Shown in pieces: positions 18,167 to 27,089 of a DNA stretch of 64,000 bases. This DNA comes from Litorimonas taeanensis (GTDB lineage: Bacteria > Pseudomonadota > Alphaproteobacteria > Caulobacterales > Maricaulaceae). The translations under genes and the position numbers were made by a program. A model generated the notes under the pieces. That model was not told where the DNA came from. It saw only the letters and a program-made list of their open reading frames with translations, and did no database searches. Position 1 is the stretch's first letter, and every line of letters begins with the position of its first letter. Location: contig NZ_RBII01000002.1 of NCBI RefSeq assembly GCF_003634015.1, forward strand, positions 461,597-525,596, written 5' to 3'.

Positions 18167-19174
18167 ATGTCCGTTCAAGCGACAATAAGCACAAACGTGG
18201 CAGACGCGTTAAAAACAAAGGCAGAAACGCCGCGAAAAAAGAAGCGAGTTTTCTTGGCCGCGCCGCGTGGGTTTTGTGCGGGCGTTGACCGTGCAATCCA
18301 AATTGTAGAGAAATCTATCGAGACTTATGGCGCCCCCGTCTATGTGCGCCACGAAATTGTGCATAATCGACATGTCGTTTCCCGCCTCGCAGACCTCGGG
18401 GCAATCTTCGTGGAAAGTTTGGATGATTGCCCTGATGACCGACCGGTTGTCTTTTCAGCGCATGGCGTTCCTAAATCCGTTCCGCAGGCAGCAAAAGCTC
18501 GCGAAATGAATTTCTTGGATGCGACCTGCCCCTTGGTCTCTAAAGTCCATATCGAAGCAGAAAGACATGCCAAAGAAGGCCGGCATATTCTCTTAATCGG
18601 GCATGAGGGCCACCCAGAAGTCATAGGCACAATGGGCCAGTTACCAAAGGGTAAAATGACCTTAATTGAAACAGCGGATGATGCCCGCGAATTTGAACCC
18701 AATGATGCAAGCAATCTCGCTCTTGTCACACAAACCACATTAAGTGTGGATGATACAGCAGAGCTTATTGCCATCTTGCAGTCACGTTTCCCAATGATTG
18801 CCCTGCCTTATAAAGAGGATATTTGCTATGCCACGACAAACCGCCAATTGGCCGTTAAAGCCATTGCCGAACGCTGCGACCTATTAATGGTAATTGGCTC
18901 TGTGACGTCGTCAAACTCAAAACGGCTCGTTGAGGTTGGCGCAAAAGCAGGCTCTAACAAATCTATGCTGATTTCCTCGGCTGAAAGCATTGATTGGGCT
19001 TTAATTGATGAGGCGGAGACCCTTGGCCTTTCTGCGGGTGCCAGTGCACCTGAATACCTAACAGATGGCGTTTTGGCCGCACTTAAATCCCGTTATGACA
19101 TCAAAATCGAAGAGGTTGAGGTTACTAAAGAAAAAGTCGTTTTCCGCTTGCCCAGACAGCTCTTAAATAAATAG
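18167..19174 (+). CDS. ispH: 4-Hydroxy-3-methylbut-2-enyl diphosphate reductase
   Basis: Last step of the MEP isoprenoid pathway: reduces HMBPP to IPP and DMAPP with a [4Fe-4S] cluster. Three conserved cluster cysteines are visible in [20 protein letters not shown] and [14 protein letters not shown], the [14 protein letters not shown] block and SSNSKRL are further signatures. The start at 18167 has a good Shine-Dalgarno (GAGGAG, 8 bases before); an in-frame upstream ATG at 18134 is less likely. 335 residues. It is followed after 12 bases by rnhA. Confidence 0.97.
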   Translation: MSVQATISTNVADALKTKAETPRKKKRVFLAAPRGFCAGVDRAIQIVEKSIETYGAPVYVRHEIVHNRHVVSRLADLGAIFVESLDDCPDDRPVVFSAHGVPKSVPQAAKAREMNFLDATCPLVSKVHIEAERHAKEGRHILLIGHEGHPEVIGTMGQLPKGKMTLIETADDAREFEPNDASNLALVTQTTLSVDDTAELIAILQSRFPMIALPYKEDICYATTNRQLAVKAIAERCDLLMVIGSVTSSNSKRLVEVGAKAGSNKSMLISSAESIDWALIDEAETLGLSAGASAPEYLTDGVLAALKSRYDIKIEEVEVTKEKVVFRLPRQLLNK

Positions 19175-19186
19175 CCGGTCACTTAC

Positions 19187-19660
19187 ATGCCAAGAAAACA
19201 AAAAAAATTAGAAGCTGGAGCCCTAGAGGGAGCCCTCGTTATCTACACGGACGGGGCCTGTTCGGGAAACCCTGGCCCCGGCGGGTGGGGCGCTGTCTTA
19301 TATCATGGAAAACGCTCGAAAGAACTTTTCGGAGGAGAAAAAGAAACCACCAATAACCGTATGGAGTTAATGGGTGCTATCAAAGCGCTTGAGGCCATAA
19401 AGCCCAGCTTTCAAGGCCCCGTCATTTTATTCACGGATTCTACTTATGTCCTTAAAGGTATCACAGAATGGATACATGGCTGGAAAAAACGGGATTGGAA
19501 GAAGAGCGATAAAAAGCCCGTCATCAATAAAGACCTTTGGCAAAAATTAGACGCGTTAAATGCTGCCCGAGAAATACGCTGGGAATGGGTAAAGGGCCAC
19601 GCCGGAGACATAGGTAATGAAAAAGCCGATGAACTTGCGAGGCGAGGCATACCCAATTAA
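19187..19660 (+). CDS. rnhA: Ribonuclease HI
   Basis: Degrades the RNA strand of RNA-DNA hybrids. The catalytic carboxylates are in [33 protein letters not shown] and [10 protein letters not shown] (D, E, D, D). The basic handle [16 protein letters not shown] is present. 157 residues, normal length. Twelve bases after ispH, probably one operon. The 3' end forms part of an intrinsic terminator. Confidence 0.97.
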   Translation: MPRKQKKLEAGALEGALVIYTDGACSGNPGPGGWGAVLYHGKRSKELFGGEKETTNNRMELMGAIKALEAIKPSFQGPVILFTDSTYVLKGITEWIHGWKKRDWKKSDKKPVINKDLWQKLDALNAAREIRWEWVKGHAGDIGNEKADELARRGIPN

Positions 19661-19673
19661 ACCTCGCCTTTTC
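19640..19673 (+). terminator. Intrinsic terminator at end of rnhA
   Basis: AGGCGAGG at 19640-19647, inside the last codons of rnhA, pairs with CCTCGCCT at 19662-19669 and is followed by Ts to 19672. The loop contains the stop codon. Confidence 0.65.
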
Positions 19674-19711
19674 GTATAAAGCCCACTTTCAAACAAGACC
19701 TTCTACAAGTT

Positions 19712-20188
19712 TTATGGCGTTAAAGACTCTACCTGCAAGGTCGTGCCGCGAACTGAAATAATTCGGAGCTCATCACCCTCTGATGCATTCCCTTCATCCA
19801 TAACGGCTTGCCACTGGGTATCACCCACTTGCACACGGCCGCGCCCTGTTTCGAAATTCGTAACAGCCTTCACGCGCTTGCCAACCATAGCTCTAGCACG
19901 GTCATTCAAATCAGAAGGCTCTCCGCCTTTCATCATGGGCTGGAAATATTTATGCCCAACGAACAAAAGAACCGTACTGATAAGGAAGAACAATAAAAAT
20001 TGAAGTTCCCATGACAGCGGCAAAATAAAGACCAGAACTCCTAGCACCAAAGCGGCAACGGCAGGCCATAGAATATAGGTCGTGCCTGTTAAAACCTCAA
20101 GCGTGAGTAGCAAGACGCCAAAGATGAGCCACTTTGTCCCGCTCATCCCCTCTAGGAGTTGAACGAATATATTGCCCTCGCCGCTCAT
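19712..20188 (-). CDS. NfeD-like membrane protein
   Basis: A 158-residue NfeD-family protein with three to four hydrophobic segments between residues 18 and 75, followed by a soluble beta-barrel OB domain ([29 protein letters not shown], about 95-155). Coupled by 4-base overlap to the SPFH protein upstream, the pairing expected for stomatin and NfeD partners, which act together at membrane microdomains. Exact role not established. Confidence 0.85.
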   Translation of the reverse strand: MSGEGNIFVQLLEGMSGTKWLIFGVLLLTLEVLTGTTYILWPAVAALVLGVLVFILPLSWELQFLLFFLISTVLLFVGHKYFQPMMKGGEPSDLNDRARAMVGKRVKAVTNFETGRGRVQVGDTQWQAVMDEGNASEGDELRIISVRGTTLQVESLTP

Positions 20189-21111
20189 TTCTTAGTGACT
20201 TTCGCGCCGCCGGCTTCCAACAAGGCACCAATACCGCCCACAGTGGCCGCCAGACCAGATAGCTCAGCCGGAACGATAACCGTTTTTTGGTTGGGCGAGA
20301 CAGCCAGTTTTTCAAACGCTTTCACATAGTCTTGCGCTACGAAATAGTTCACTGCATTCACATCCCCTTTAGAGATAGCAACACTGACCATTTCTGTTGC
20401 TTTTGCCTCGGCTTCTGCTTCACGTTCACGACCTTCGGCATCAAGAAACGCCGCATCCCGGCGGCCTTCTGCCTCTCGAACAGCGGCTTCTTTTTCACCT
20501 TCTGCCCGTAGAATTTGGCTCTGCTTTTGACCTTCTGCCATTAAAATATCGGCACGCTTCTCACGCTCGGCCTTCATTTGCTTATTCATAGCTTGCGTAA
20601 TATCGGCTGGCGGAGACAGATCTTTAATCTCGATACGGGTGACTTTCGTACCCCAAGGATCTGTAGCGCTGTCGATAACGGTCAATAGCTTGGCATTGAT
20701 TTCGTCGCGGCGTGACAAAACTTCATCCAAATCCATAGACCCCACTACTGTCCGGACATTTGTCAAACAAAGGTTCTTAATCGCATTGTCGAGACTATTG
20801 ACCTCATAGGCGGCCTGCCGCGCATCAATGACCTGAATAAAGACCACAGCATCCGCTGTGACCATCGCATTATCTTTGGTAATTACGTCCTGAGACGGAA
20901 TATCAATAACGCGTTCGCGCATATTCATTTGATACCCAATACGGTCAACGAAAGGGACAATAAAAGTCAAACCAGGCTTTAGTGTCTTTGTATAGCGACC
21001 GAAGCGCTCAACCGTGTACTCCATCCCTTGCGGTACTGCCTTGACAGCTTTCAACGTAATAAAAACGATGAAGGCCACAAGGGCGATGAGTAATATTTGG
21101 TCTGTTGTCAT
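20185..21111 (-). CDS. SPFH/Band 7 stomatin-like protein (QmcA-type)
   Basis: A 308-residue protein with an N-terminal membrane segment (residues 5-22), then the SPFH domain ([23 protein letters not shown] through [18 protein letters not shown], about 25-190). An Ala/Glu-rich coiled-coil ([20 protein letters not shown]) and a short C-terminal tail follow. Length and layout fit paraslipin/QmcA. Members scaffold membrane microdomains and interact with membrane proteases. Operon with the NfeD gene. Confidence 0.9.
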   Translation of the reverse strand: MTTDQILLIALVAFIVFITLKAVKAVPQGMEYTVERFGRYTKTLKPGLTFIVPFVDRIGYQMNMRERVIDIPSQDVITKDNAMVTADAVVFIQVIDARQAAYEVNSLDNAIKNLCLTNVRTVVGSMDLDEVLSRRDEINAKLLTVIDSATDPWGTKVTRIEIKDLSPPADITQAMNKQMKAEREKRADILMAEGQKQSQILRAEGEKEAAVREAEGRRDAAFLDAEGREREAEAEAKATEMVSVAISKGDVNAVNYFVAQDYVKAFEKLAVSPNQKTVIVPAELSGLAATVGGIGALLEAGGAKVTKK

Positions 21112-21151
21112 AAGATGTCCCCTTTATAATGACCGTAAGATAGATTTTCCT

Positions 21152-21640
21152 TTAAGACTTCAAAGCATTCAGCATATGCTCAGCAGAACTCACTTTAAAT
21201 TCGCCTGGGGCTTCCACAAATAACTGCTCGACCACACCATCATTAACAACCATAGCGTATCTCTGTGAGCGCTGCCCCATACCAAAACCCGTCCCATCAA
21301 GTTCCAAACCGATTTCTTTGGTGAAATCACCATTACCGTCAGCCAACATAGCGACTTCTGTGCCGACCTCTTGTTGCTCGCCCCAAGCCCCCATGACAAA
21401 AACATCATTCACCGAAAGACAGGCAATATCATCAATTCCCGCAGCTTTTAGCGCTGCCGATTGCTCAACAAAACCAGGCAAATGCTTAGCCGAACACGTC
21501 GGTGTAAAAGCGCCCGGGACAGCAAAGAGAGCGACTTTTTTTCCTGAAAAGATATCATCTGTCGATTTAGGCTCCGGGCCATTCTCGCCAAATGTCATAA
21601 AGCTAGCTTGAGGTAATTTATCGCCGGTTTGAATAGTCAT
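21152..21640 (-). CDS. Peroxiredoxin, Prx5/glutaredoxin-dependent type
   Basis: A 162-residue thiol peroxidase reducing hydroperoxides. The peroxidatic cysteine is C49 in PGAFTPTCSAKHLPGF, the Prx5-type motif. VNDVFVMGAWG and the C-terminal EAPGEFKVSSAEHML are typical. The glutaredoxin fusion seen in some members is absent. It lies 40 bases upstream of the SPFH gene on the same strand. Confidence 0.92.
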   Translation of the reverse strand: MTIQTGDKLPQASFMTFGENGPEPKSTDDIFSGKKVALFAVPGAFTPTCSAKHLPGFVEQSAALKAAGIDDIACLSVNDVFVMGAWGEQQEVGTEVAMLADGNGDFTKEIGLELDGTGFGMGQRSQRYAMVVNDGVVEQLFVEAPGEFKVSSAEHMLNALKS

Positions 21641-21743
21641 AAGGAGTCTCTTTCTAAATTTCTTTCCCCTTTAGATATGGGGCGCGTGAACAGATTTGAC
21701 AAGACGGGTTGAAACAAATTCAAAACGCAACCATTTAGGGAGG

Positions 21744-22334
21744 ATGACGATAAGGCCTCCAAACACAAAAACACAAACCGCCTACTTTAGTGGTCGATTT
21801 CTTCTTGCAACGCCAGCGATGGGTGACCCTCGATTTTCAGACGCCCTTATTTATATCTGTTCGCATGACGCCAGCGGCGCTATGGGCATTATCATCAACA
21901 AATCTAAATCAGGCCTTCACCTCTCTGACTTACTGGATCAAATTGGCGTAGAAGGTGACATACGGGTTGCGGACACCCCGGTCTTAAACGGTGGCCCTGT
22001 TGATATTGATCGTGGCTTTGTTTTGCATTCTGCTGATTATTTCAAAGACGATACGAGCTTAAAGTTATCAGATACACTTACGCTCACCTCGACAAAGGAT
22101 ATTTTACAAGCTCTCGTCGAAGAAGAAGCACCAAAGAAAGCCATGCTCGCCATTGGTTACTCTGGTTGGGGACCAAAGCAGTTGGAGACTGAAATTGCTG
22201 ACAATGCTTGGCTTGTCGTCGATGTGGATGAGGGGATTATCTTTAATGCGGATTTGGATATGAAAAAAAATCAGGCTTTAAAAGCTTTGGGTGTTTCGCC
22301 TGAAGCCCTGTCCTTTATAGGCGGCCGCGCCTAA
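21744..22334 (+). CDS. YqgE/AlgH family protein
   Basis: A 196-residue soluble protein of the UPF0301 family. Signatures are FLLATPAMGDPRFSDALIYICSHDASGAMGIIINK near the N-terminus, NGGPVDIDRGFVLH in the middle and IGYSGWGPKQLETEI toward the end. I chose the ATG at 21744, which directly follows a GGGAGG stretch. The family is broad, and a general function is not established; AlgH was named in Pseudomonas. Confidence 0.9.
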   Translation: MTIRPPNTKTQTAYFSGRFLLATPAMGDPRFSDALIYICSHDASGAMGIIINKSKSGLHLSDLLDQIGVEGDIRVADTPVLNGGPVDIDRGFVLHSADYFKDDTSLKLSDTLTLTSTKDILQALVEEEAPKKAMLAIGYSGWGPKQLETEIADNAWLVVDVDEGIIFNADLDMKKNQALKALGVSPEALSFIGGRA

Positions 22335-22340
22335 TTGGCC

Positions 22341-22913
22341 TTAATCTGAACTGAGCTTAGCAAAGATCACATGGTCTCGCCAAACCTTATCTATTTTCAA
22401 ATAACCGCGTGAAATACCCTCTCTGGTAAAATTCTGGGATTCAAGAACAGAGATTGACGCCAGATTCTCAGGTTGAACGGCCGCCTCGATTCTATGTAGT
22501 CCCAATGTTTCAAAACCAAAGCGTGTCACGGCCTCAACGGAGCTACGCGCAAAGCCATTCCGCGCAAATTTCTCCCCTATCCAATAGCCAAGTCGTGCGC
22601 TTTGCGCACTACCACGTTCAATATGACTAAGGTTACAAGCCCCAATGAGAGTCTCATCTACCCCATAAAAAACATGGAAAGGATAGGCCTTCCCAGTTTG
22701 GACAAATTTCTTATAGCGTGAAAGATGCGTACGATAGGTGATGCGAGTAATGTGGCTGTCTGACCATCCCGGCTCCCACGGCGCGAGCCATTCCTTGTTG
22801 TCGCGCCTTAAATGTGACCAGCTCTCATAGTCAGCCCAACGCGGATGACGTAAAGTTAGCGCCCCGCCAGAGGCGTGCACTTTTAATAGCGTATGGATAG
22901 AAGCTTGCGGCAT
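22341..22913 (-). CDS. GNAT acetyltransferase, RimJ-like
   Basis: Probable ribosomal-protein N-terminal alanine acetyltransferase (RimJ/RimL type), about 190 residues. Signatures are TLRHPRWADYESWSHLR near the start, GACNLSHIERG and ARLGYWIGEKFARNGFARSSVEAVTRFGFETLGLHRIEA. The start ATG at 22913 overlaps the SURF1 stop (TGATG). In the cytochrome oxidase operon its position at the 3' end looks like a passenger; substrate unproven. Confidence 0.85.
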   Translation of the reverse strand: MPQASIHTLLKVHASGGALTLRHPRWADYESWSHLRRDNKEWLAPWEPGWSDSHITRITYRTHLSRYKKFVQTGKAYPFHVFYGVDETLIGACNLSHIERGSAQSARLGYWIGEKFARNGFARSSVEAVTRFGFETLGLHRIEAAVQPENLASISVLESQNFTREGISRGYLKIDKVWRDHVIFAKLSSD

Positions 22914-23659
22914 CAAACAAACTGTAAACGCCCAGCCCGTCTATGCAGGATGAGATAGATAACCACGAATATTAGTGCGAAGGACCACCATGTTAACATG
23001 TAATCAAAATGGTTATTGGCAATTTCAGGGCGTTTGACGGGTAAAGTTTCAGCGCTTTGAGCCTTTTCGACAACATCTATGTAATACCCTTCGAAGTTTG
23101 GCGTGGGTAAAGTTTCATACCAATTCTTATTCTGGTCAAAATAGAAATACCGATTACTTTCAATATTGGCTTTTGGCTTCACCCATGATTCTACACGGCC
23201 CATTGGATATGTTTTCCGAATATAGCCTATATAGCTTTGTGGCGCTGACAGACTATCAGGGGCTATCACTGTGTTTGGCGCGGTGGTCTTTTGTTGCGCA
23301 TTAACTTCAGAGGTCTTCGCCAAAATATATCGGCCCTCAGACTTTATCGGCTCAATGATGTCCCAGTAAATCCCGCCCGTTTGAGAGCTATAAAGGTGAT
23401 AGATAGACCCGCCATTTTGCGGCTTTCCTGTGAACGCAATACGGCGGAAATCTATTGGGGCCTCTTGCCTAATGGCTTCTGATAGAGCGTCTAAGCCCTT
23501 CAAGGGCGGCGCAGAAACCGATGCTTCTACCTCAGCCAAGAGTGCCGTCTTCCATTGTAATCGCTGATATTGCCAAACGCCCAGACTGATGAGAATAGTA
23601 ACACATATCACCAGAACAATCGTCAGACCCGGCATGGGTTGGAACTTAATTTTACGCAT
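22913..23659 (-). CDS. SURF1 family cytochrome oxidase assembly protein
   Basis: Assembly factor for aa3-type cytochrome c oxidase, involved in heme a insertion into subunit I. 248 residues with one transmembrane segment near the N-terminus (about 9-28, ending in WQYQRLQWKTALL) and one near the C-terminus (HFDYMLTWWSFALIFVVIY). The periplasmic part carries FRRIAFTGK and GGIYWDIIEPI. Start overlaps the DUF983 stop (TAATG). Confidence 0.9.
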   Translation of the reverse strand: MRKIKFQPMPGLTIVLVICVTILISLGVWQYQRLQWKTALLAEVEASVSAPPLKGLDALSEAIRQEAPIDFRRIAFTGKPQNGGSIYHLYSSQTGGIYWDIIEPIKSEGRYILAKTSEVNAQQKTTAPNTVIAPDSLSAPQSYIGYIRKTYPMGRVESWVKPKANIESNRYFYFDQNKNWYETLPTPNFEGYYIDVVEKAQSAETLPVKRPEIANNHFDYMLTWWSFALIFVVIYLILHRRAGRLQFV

Positions 23660-24054
23660 TATTGTGGGGGTGTCTGTTTTTGGTTTTGACGAATTTGATT
23701 ATTCCGAATTTCACGTGCCTTATGTGTCCAAGCAAGATTAAACATAACTCCGCGGAGCAAACGTAATAATCCCAAGCAAACCAGAATGATGATTGGCGTC
23801 CAGATGACTAGGGTCAGCCATGTAGGTGCATTTGTTATAAGCTGGAAAGCCAAAGCCATTGGAATTATAAAAATCCCGACAATGAAAATCACGAATACGG
23901 TTGGGCCATCCCCTGCATCTTCGTCGCGAAAGTCAGCGCCGCAGGCTTCGCACCCATGCGCAAAACGCAGAAAGCCTGCAAAAAGCAGGCCTTCACCACA
24001 TTCAGGGCATCGGCCTTTAAGACCAGAGCCTACTGGAGGAGGACGTCTCGCCAT
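23659..24054 (-). CDS. DUF983 membrane protein
   Basis: A 131-residue protein typical of DUF983: a zinc ribbon (RCPECGEGLLFAGFLRFAHGCEACGADF, two CxxC) followed by two hydrophobic segments (about 50-72 and 76-98). It occurs between ctaE and surf1 in cytochrome oxidase clusters of alphaproteobacteria, and an assembly role is inferred from that position. Overlaps surf1 by TAATG. Confidence 0.88.
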   Translation of the reverse strand: MARRPPPVGSGLKGRCPECGEGLLFAGFLRFAHGCEACGADFRDEDAGDGPTVFVIFIVGIFIIPMALAFQLITNAPTWLTLVIWTPIIILVCLGLLRLLRGVMFNLAWTHKAREIRNNQIRQNQKQTPPQ

Positions 24055-24072
24055 GCGAGAACCGAACGGCGC

Positions 24073-25029
24073 TTACGCGCCGGTCGCAAAGACTACATAG
24101 ACAAAGGCAAACAAGAAGAGCCAAACAACGTCTACGAAGTGCCAGTACCAAGCGGCCGCTTCGAGACCGAAATGTTTATCCGCCCGTAGGCCGCCTTTCA
24201 TCAAGCGTGCCCAACACACAAAGAGGAAGATGGCACCAATCAAAACATGCAAACCGTGGAAGCCAGTCGCAAGGAAGAAGGCTGAACTATAGGCGTCATG
24301 TGCAAGCCAAGGATGGCCGCCATGTGTACGCTCTACAAACAGTTCGATATATTCTAGAGCTTGCAGACCGATAAAGAAGACGCCGAGCGCAACAGTAAGT
24401 CCTAGACCCCATTTCGCGCTTTTCCGATCACCGTGAATTAAGGCATGGTGAGCCCAAGTCACTGTTGTCCCTGAGAGCAACAAAATCAAAGTGTTCATCA
24501 ACGGTAAGTGCCACGGGTTTACGGATGTAATTCCAGGGGCAATATTATCAGCATAAGCCGCAGCATTTTCGAGAATGTCGGGGTTCCACTGGGCGCGCAT
24601 TTTTGCGAACAAACCTGTCTCAAAGAACATCCAGAACCAACCGACAAAAAACATTGCTTCTTGCATGATAAACATAATCATGCCGTAGCGCAGACCAATA
24701 TCAACAACGGGTGTGTGGTCACCCGCTTCGGATTCACGCGCCACATCACGCCACCAACCATACATGACGAAAGCGCCGAATAGAGACCCAATTAAGAGGA
24801 TGATCCAACCCCCCGAAATCGAACCATCACCGACTAATGTTGATGTCCATGTATCAAGGCCCTTCGCAAAGAAGAACTCCATCATATTATTGTCGCCAGT
24901 GCGCGGGGTAAGCCCTGCAAAGAATGTTACCATACCCAAGCCCCATACAAGGCAGGCTACGCCCGATAGGAACGGCCAAGGGCTTGGAGGAATAAGATGA
25001 TAGTCGTGTTCGACGGCGTGTCCGGCCAT
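24073..25029 (-). CDS. ctaE: Cytochrome c oxidase subunit III
   Basis: Seven-helix structural subunit of aa3-type oxidase. The start at 25029 (MAGHAVEHDYHLIPPSPWPF) matches the family; an upstream in-frame start at 25074 is unlikely. Signatures are SPWPF, ARESEAGDHT, MFFVGWFWMFFETGLF, TSVNPWHLPLMNTLILLLSG and ATGFHGLHVLIG with the closing AAAWYWHFVDVVWLFLF. About 318 residues. Confidence 0.97.
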   Translation of the reverse strand: MAGHAVEHDYHLIPPSPWPFLSGVACLVWGLGMVTFFAGLTPRTGDNNMMEFFFAKGLDTWTSTLVGDGSISGGWIILLIGSLFGAFVMYGWWRDVARESEAGDHTPVVDIGLRYGMIMFIMQEAMFFVGWFWMFFETGLFAKMRAQWNPDILENAAAYADNIAPGITSVNPWHLPLMNTLILLLSGTTVTWAHHALIHGDRKSAKWGLGLTVALGVFFIGLQALEYIELFVERTHGGHPWLAHDAYSSAFFLATGFHGLHVLIGAIFLFVCWARLMKGGLRADKHFGLEAAAWYWHFVDVVWLFLFAFVYVVFATGA

Positions 25030-25177
25030 GATATTTATCCCTTTTGGGTCTGTTTTCTTCTGTTCAGACTGCACGAAGCAGAGCCGAATAATCTTTTACA
25101 GCCTATAAACAAGGCAAGAGAGCAAGACAATATGCTTCATAGCCTTATTATGCCGCCTTTTGACGCATTTTTATAAC

Positions 25178-25753
25178 TTAATTCAAACTCGTATCTGAAT
25201 TGGAACCTTTACTGAGGCTTGCAGCCTGTGCCTGCTTGTCGGATTCAAAGAAAGTATAGCTGAGCGTAATCTCTTTCACATCGTCCAAGCGCTTATCTTC
25301 ATCCAATTGTGGGTCAACAAAGAACAAGACGGGTAGCGGCAATTCCTGACCAGGTTGTATAGTTTGTTCTTCAAAACAGAAACAATCTGTTTTCACGAAA
25401 AAAGGCGCAGATTTGATTGGTGTTACATTAAAGTTAGCAACCCCTACTATTGGCACTGAGCCTTCATTTTTCACAGTATAATATGCCAAACCAGACTGAC
25501 CGAGTTGTATTTCCATTTGGCGTTGATCAGGTTTAAATTTCCATGGCAGTCCACTAGCGACATTGGAATCGAATTTTACAACCACTTTGCGATCTATAAC
25601 TTCTGATAGATTTTCATCGGCTTGTTGGGTTGTACCTGCATAGCCTGTCACTTTACAAAATGTATCGTAAAGCGGATCTGAAGCAAAACCCAAGCCTAAC
25701 ATCGCTAAGCCTACACCTGTTAATATATAGAGAGTCTTCTTATTCGCTTCCAT
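25178..25753 (-). CDS. ctaG: Cytochrome c oxidase assembly protein CtaG/Cox11
   Basis: Copper chaperone that delivers copper to the CuB site of subunit I. Single N-terminal membrane anchor (residues about 7-27) and a periplasmic domain with the copper-binding CFCFEEQ motif. FDSNVASGLPWKF, PVLFFVDPQLD and ITLSYTFF are characteristic. The start at 25753 (MEANKK) has a good Shine-Dalgarno (GAGGTGAG); a GTG nine bases earlier is in frame. About 191 residues. Confidence 0.95.
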   Translation of the reverse strand: MEANKKTLYILTGVGLAMLGLGFASDPLYDTFCKVTGYAGTTQQADENLSEVIDRKVVVKFDSNVASGLPWKFKPDQRQMEIQLGQSGLAYYTVKNEGSVPIVGVANFNVTPIKSAPFFVKTDCFCFEEQTIQPGQELPLPVLFFVDPQLDEDKRLDDVKEITLSYTFFESDKQAQAASLSKGSNSDTSLN

Positions 25754-25784
25754 TTCACTCACCTCTTTGGGCTTGATGTCTCCG

Positions 25785-25934
25785 CTATTGAGCGGATGAT
25801 ATCATGGTGACAAATACAAACACCATAAAAGCCGCTAACGCCACAGCAATCCCAACATTGCGACGATTTCTCGCTTTTAGCTCAGCAGCTGTAGGCTCCA
25901 CAAAATCTTTCGGAGCATCACGATATTCTTGCAT
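25785..25934 (-). CDS. CoxF-like small membrane protein (49 residues)
   Basis: A 49-residue reading frame starting at an ATG that overlaps the ctaB stop as TAATG (25932-25936). The N-terminal half is charged (MQEYRDAPKDF, then ELKARNRRN) and the rest is one hydrophobic segment (VGIAVALAAFMVFVFVTMI). This layout and the position between ctaB and ctaG match the short CoxF-type proteins of alphaproteobacterial oxidase clusters. Its function is not well defined; it may assist assembly. Confidence 0.8.
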   Translation of the reverse strand: MQEYRDAPKDFVEPTAAELKARNRRNVGIAVALAAFMVFVFVTMISSAQ

Positions 25935-26926
25935 TATACAAATCCTCTGAGCAGACCTTCAGCCGCCAAAACGCCAAAAATCGCAAACAAATAAATTATT
26001 GAATAGGCAAATAGATTGCGAGCCGCGCGGTCCCCTTTTTGCACATCATAAAGTGAAGCCTCATCCGAAGCTTCAGCGCGTTCCCCTGCCCGAGACTTCC
26101 ACACTTTAAAAGCAAGCGCAACAAATCCAAGGTTTAATCCAATCGCCGCAACGGCATAAAGCGGCCCGCCCAACCCCGTATATAAGGGGACAAGACAAAC
26201 GACAAAAAGAACAAGTGAATAGATGAACATTTGCAAGCGCGTGCTTTTCGCGCCTGCCACATTTGGCATCATTGGTATTCCCACGCGGCCATAATCCCCC
26301 GTCTTATAAAGGGCTAACGCCCAAAAATGGGGCGGAGTCCACATAAAGGTAATGAGGAATAAAACTACACTATCAACCGTGATACTTCCCGTTACGGCTG
26401 CATAGCCAATCATAGGGGGGAAGGCACCTGCCGCCCCGCCTATGACGATATTTTGCGGCGTACTTCGTTTTAGCCACATCGTATAAATGACGAGATAAAA
26501 GAAAATCGTAAAAGCCAATAGCGCAGCCGCTACCCAATTAGACGCGACATAGAGCATCCATACAGAAGCGGCCGAAATAATAATACCAAAGCCAAGTGCA
26601 TTTCTTGGGCGCATCTTACCTTGCGGTAAGGGGCGTTTTTTTGTCCGTGACATTTCCGCATCTATATCGGCATCATACCACATATTCAGGGCGCCTGAGG
26701 CCCCTGCCCCCGCTGCGATACAAATGATAGAGGCAATTGCTTTCCACATGGGCATGACGTCTGGCGCGCAAACTAAACCCGCCCATGCTGTAAAGACAAC
26801 AAGGCTCATGACGCGCGGTTTCATCAACGCAAAATAATCGCGCGGTTCGGCCAAACTTAGACCTGCCGCTTGCGAGACAGGCATAAATTCTTCTGGATTA
26901 CTGTCTATGGAGGCCGGTTGGCTCAT
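25934..26926 (-). CDS. ctaB: Heme O synthase (protoheme IX farnesyltransferase)
   Basis: Membrane prenyltransferase converting heme b to heme o, the precursor of the heme a of aa3 oxidase. The conserved NMWYDADIDAEMSRTKKRPLP (DxxxD) motif is present, with a YTMWLKRSTPQNIVIGGAAGAFPP block and WTPPHFWALAL. Eight to nine membrane segments. 330 residues, with an N-terminal extension of about 25 residues before EPRDYFALMKPR. Stop overlaps the CoxF-like start. Confidence 0.96.
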   Translation of the reverse strand: MSQPASIDSNPEEFMPVSQAAGLSLAEPRDYFALMKPRVMSLVVFTAWAGLVCAPDVMPMWKAIASIICIAAGAGASGALNMWYDADIDAEMSRTKKRPLPQGKMRPRNALGFGIIISAASVWMLYVASNWVAAALLAFTIFFYLVIYTMWLKRSTPQNIVIGGAAGAFPPMIGYAAVTGSITVDSVVLFLITFMWTPPHFWALALYKTGDYGRVGIPMMPNVAGAKSTRLQMFIYSLVLFVVCLVPLYTGLGGPLYAVAAIGLNLGFVALAFKVWKSRAGERAEASDEASLYDVQKGDRAARNLFAYSIIYLFAIFGVLAAEGLLRGFV

Positions 26927-27030
26927 AATACATCGCTCTTCTTTGCCGGGTCTCTATCCCCTATTGGCCACTTTTTCACAAGCGTTTCTCTCATACCGCT
27001 GAATTTGCCGCAGTCAAAACTCAGCTAAAG

Positions 27031-27061
27031 AAAAAGCCGCATCAAAACTGATGCGGCTTTT
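27031..27061 (-). terminator. Intrinsic terminator after ctaD
   Basis: AAAAGCCGCATCA and TGATGCGGCTTTT form a 13-bp stem with a four-base loop and T-runs on either side, 28 bases after the ctaD stop. It separates ctaC-ctaD from ctaB and the following genes, or attenuates read-through. Confidence 0.85.
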
Positions 27062-27089
27062 AATTCTACAGCGAGTAACCGCTTATCAC

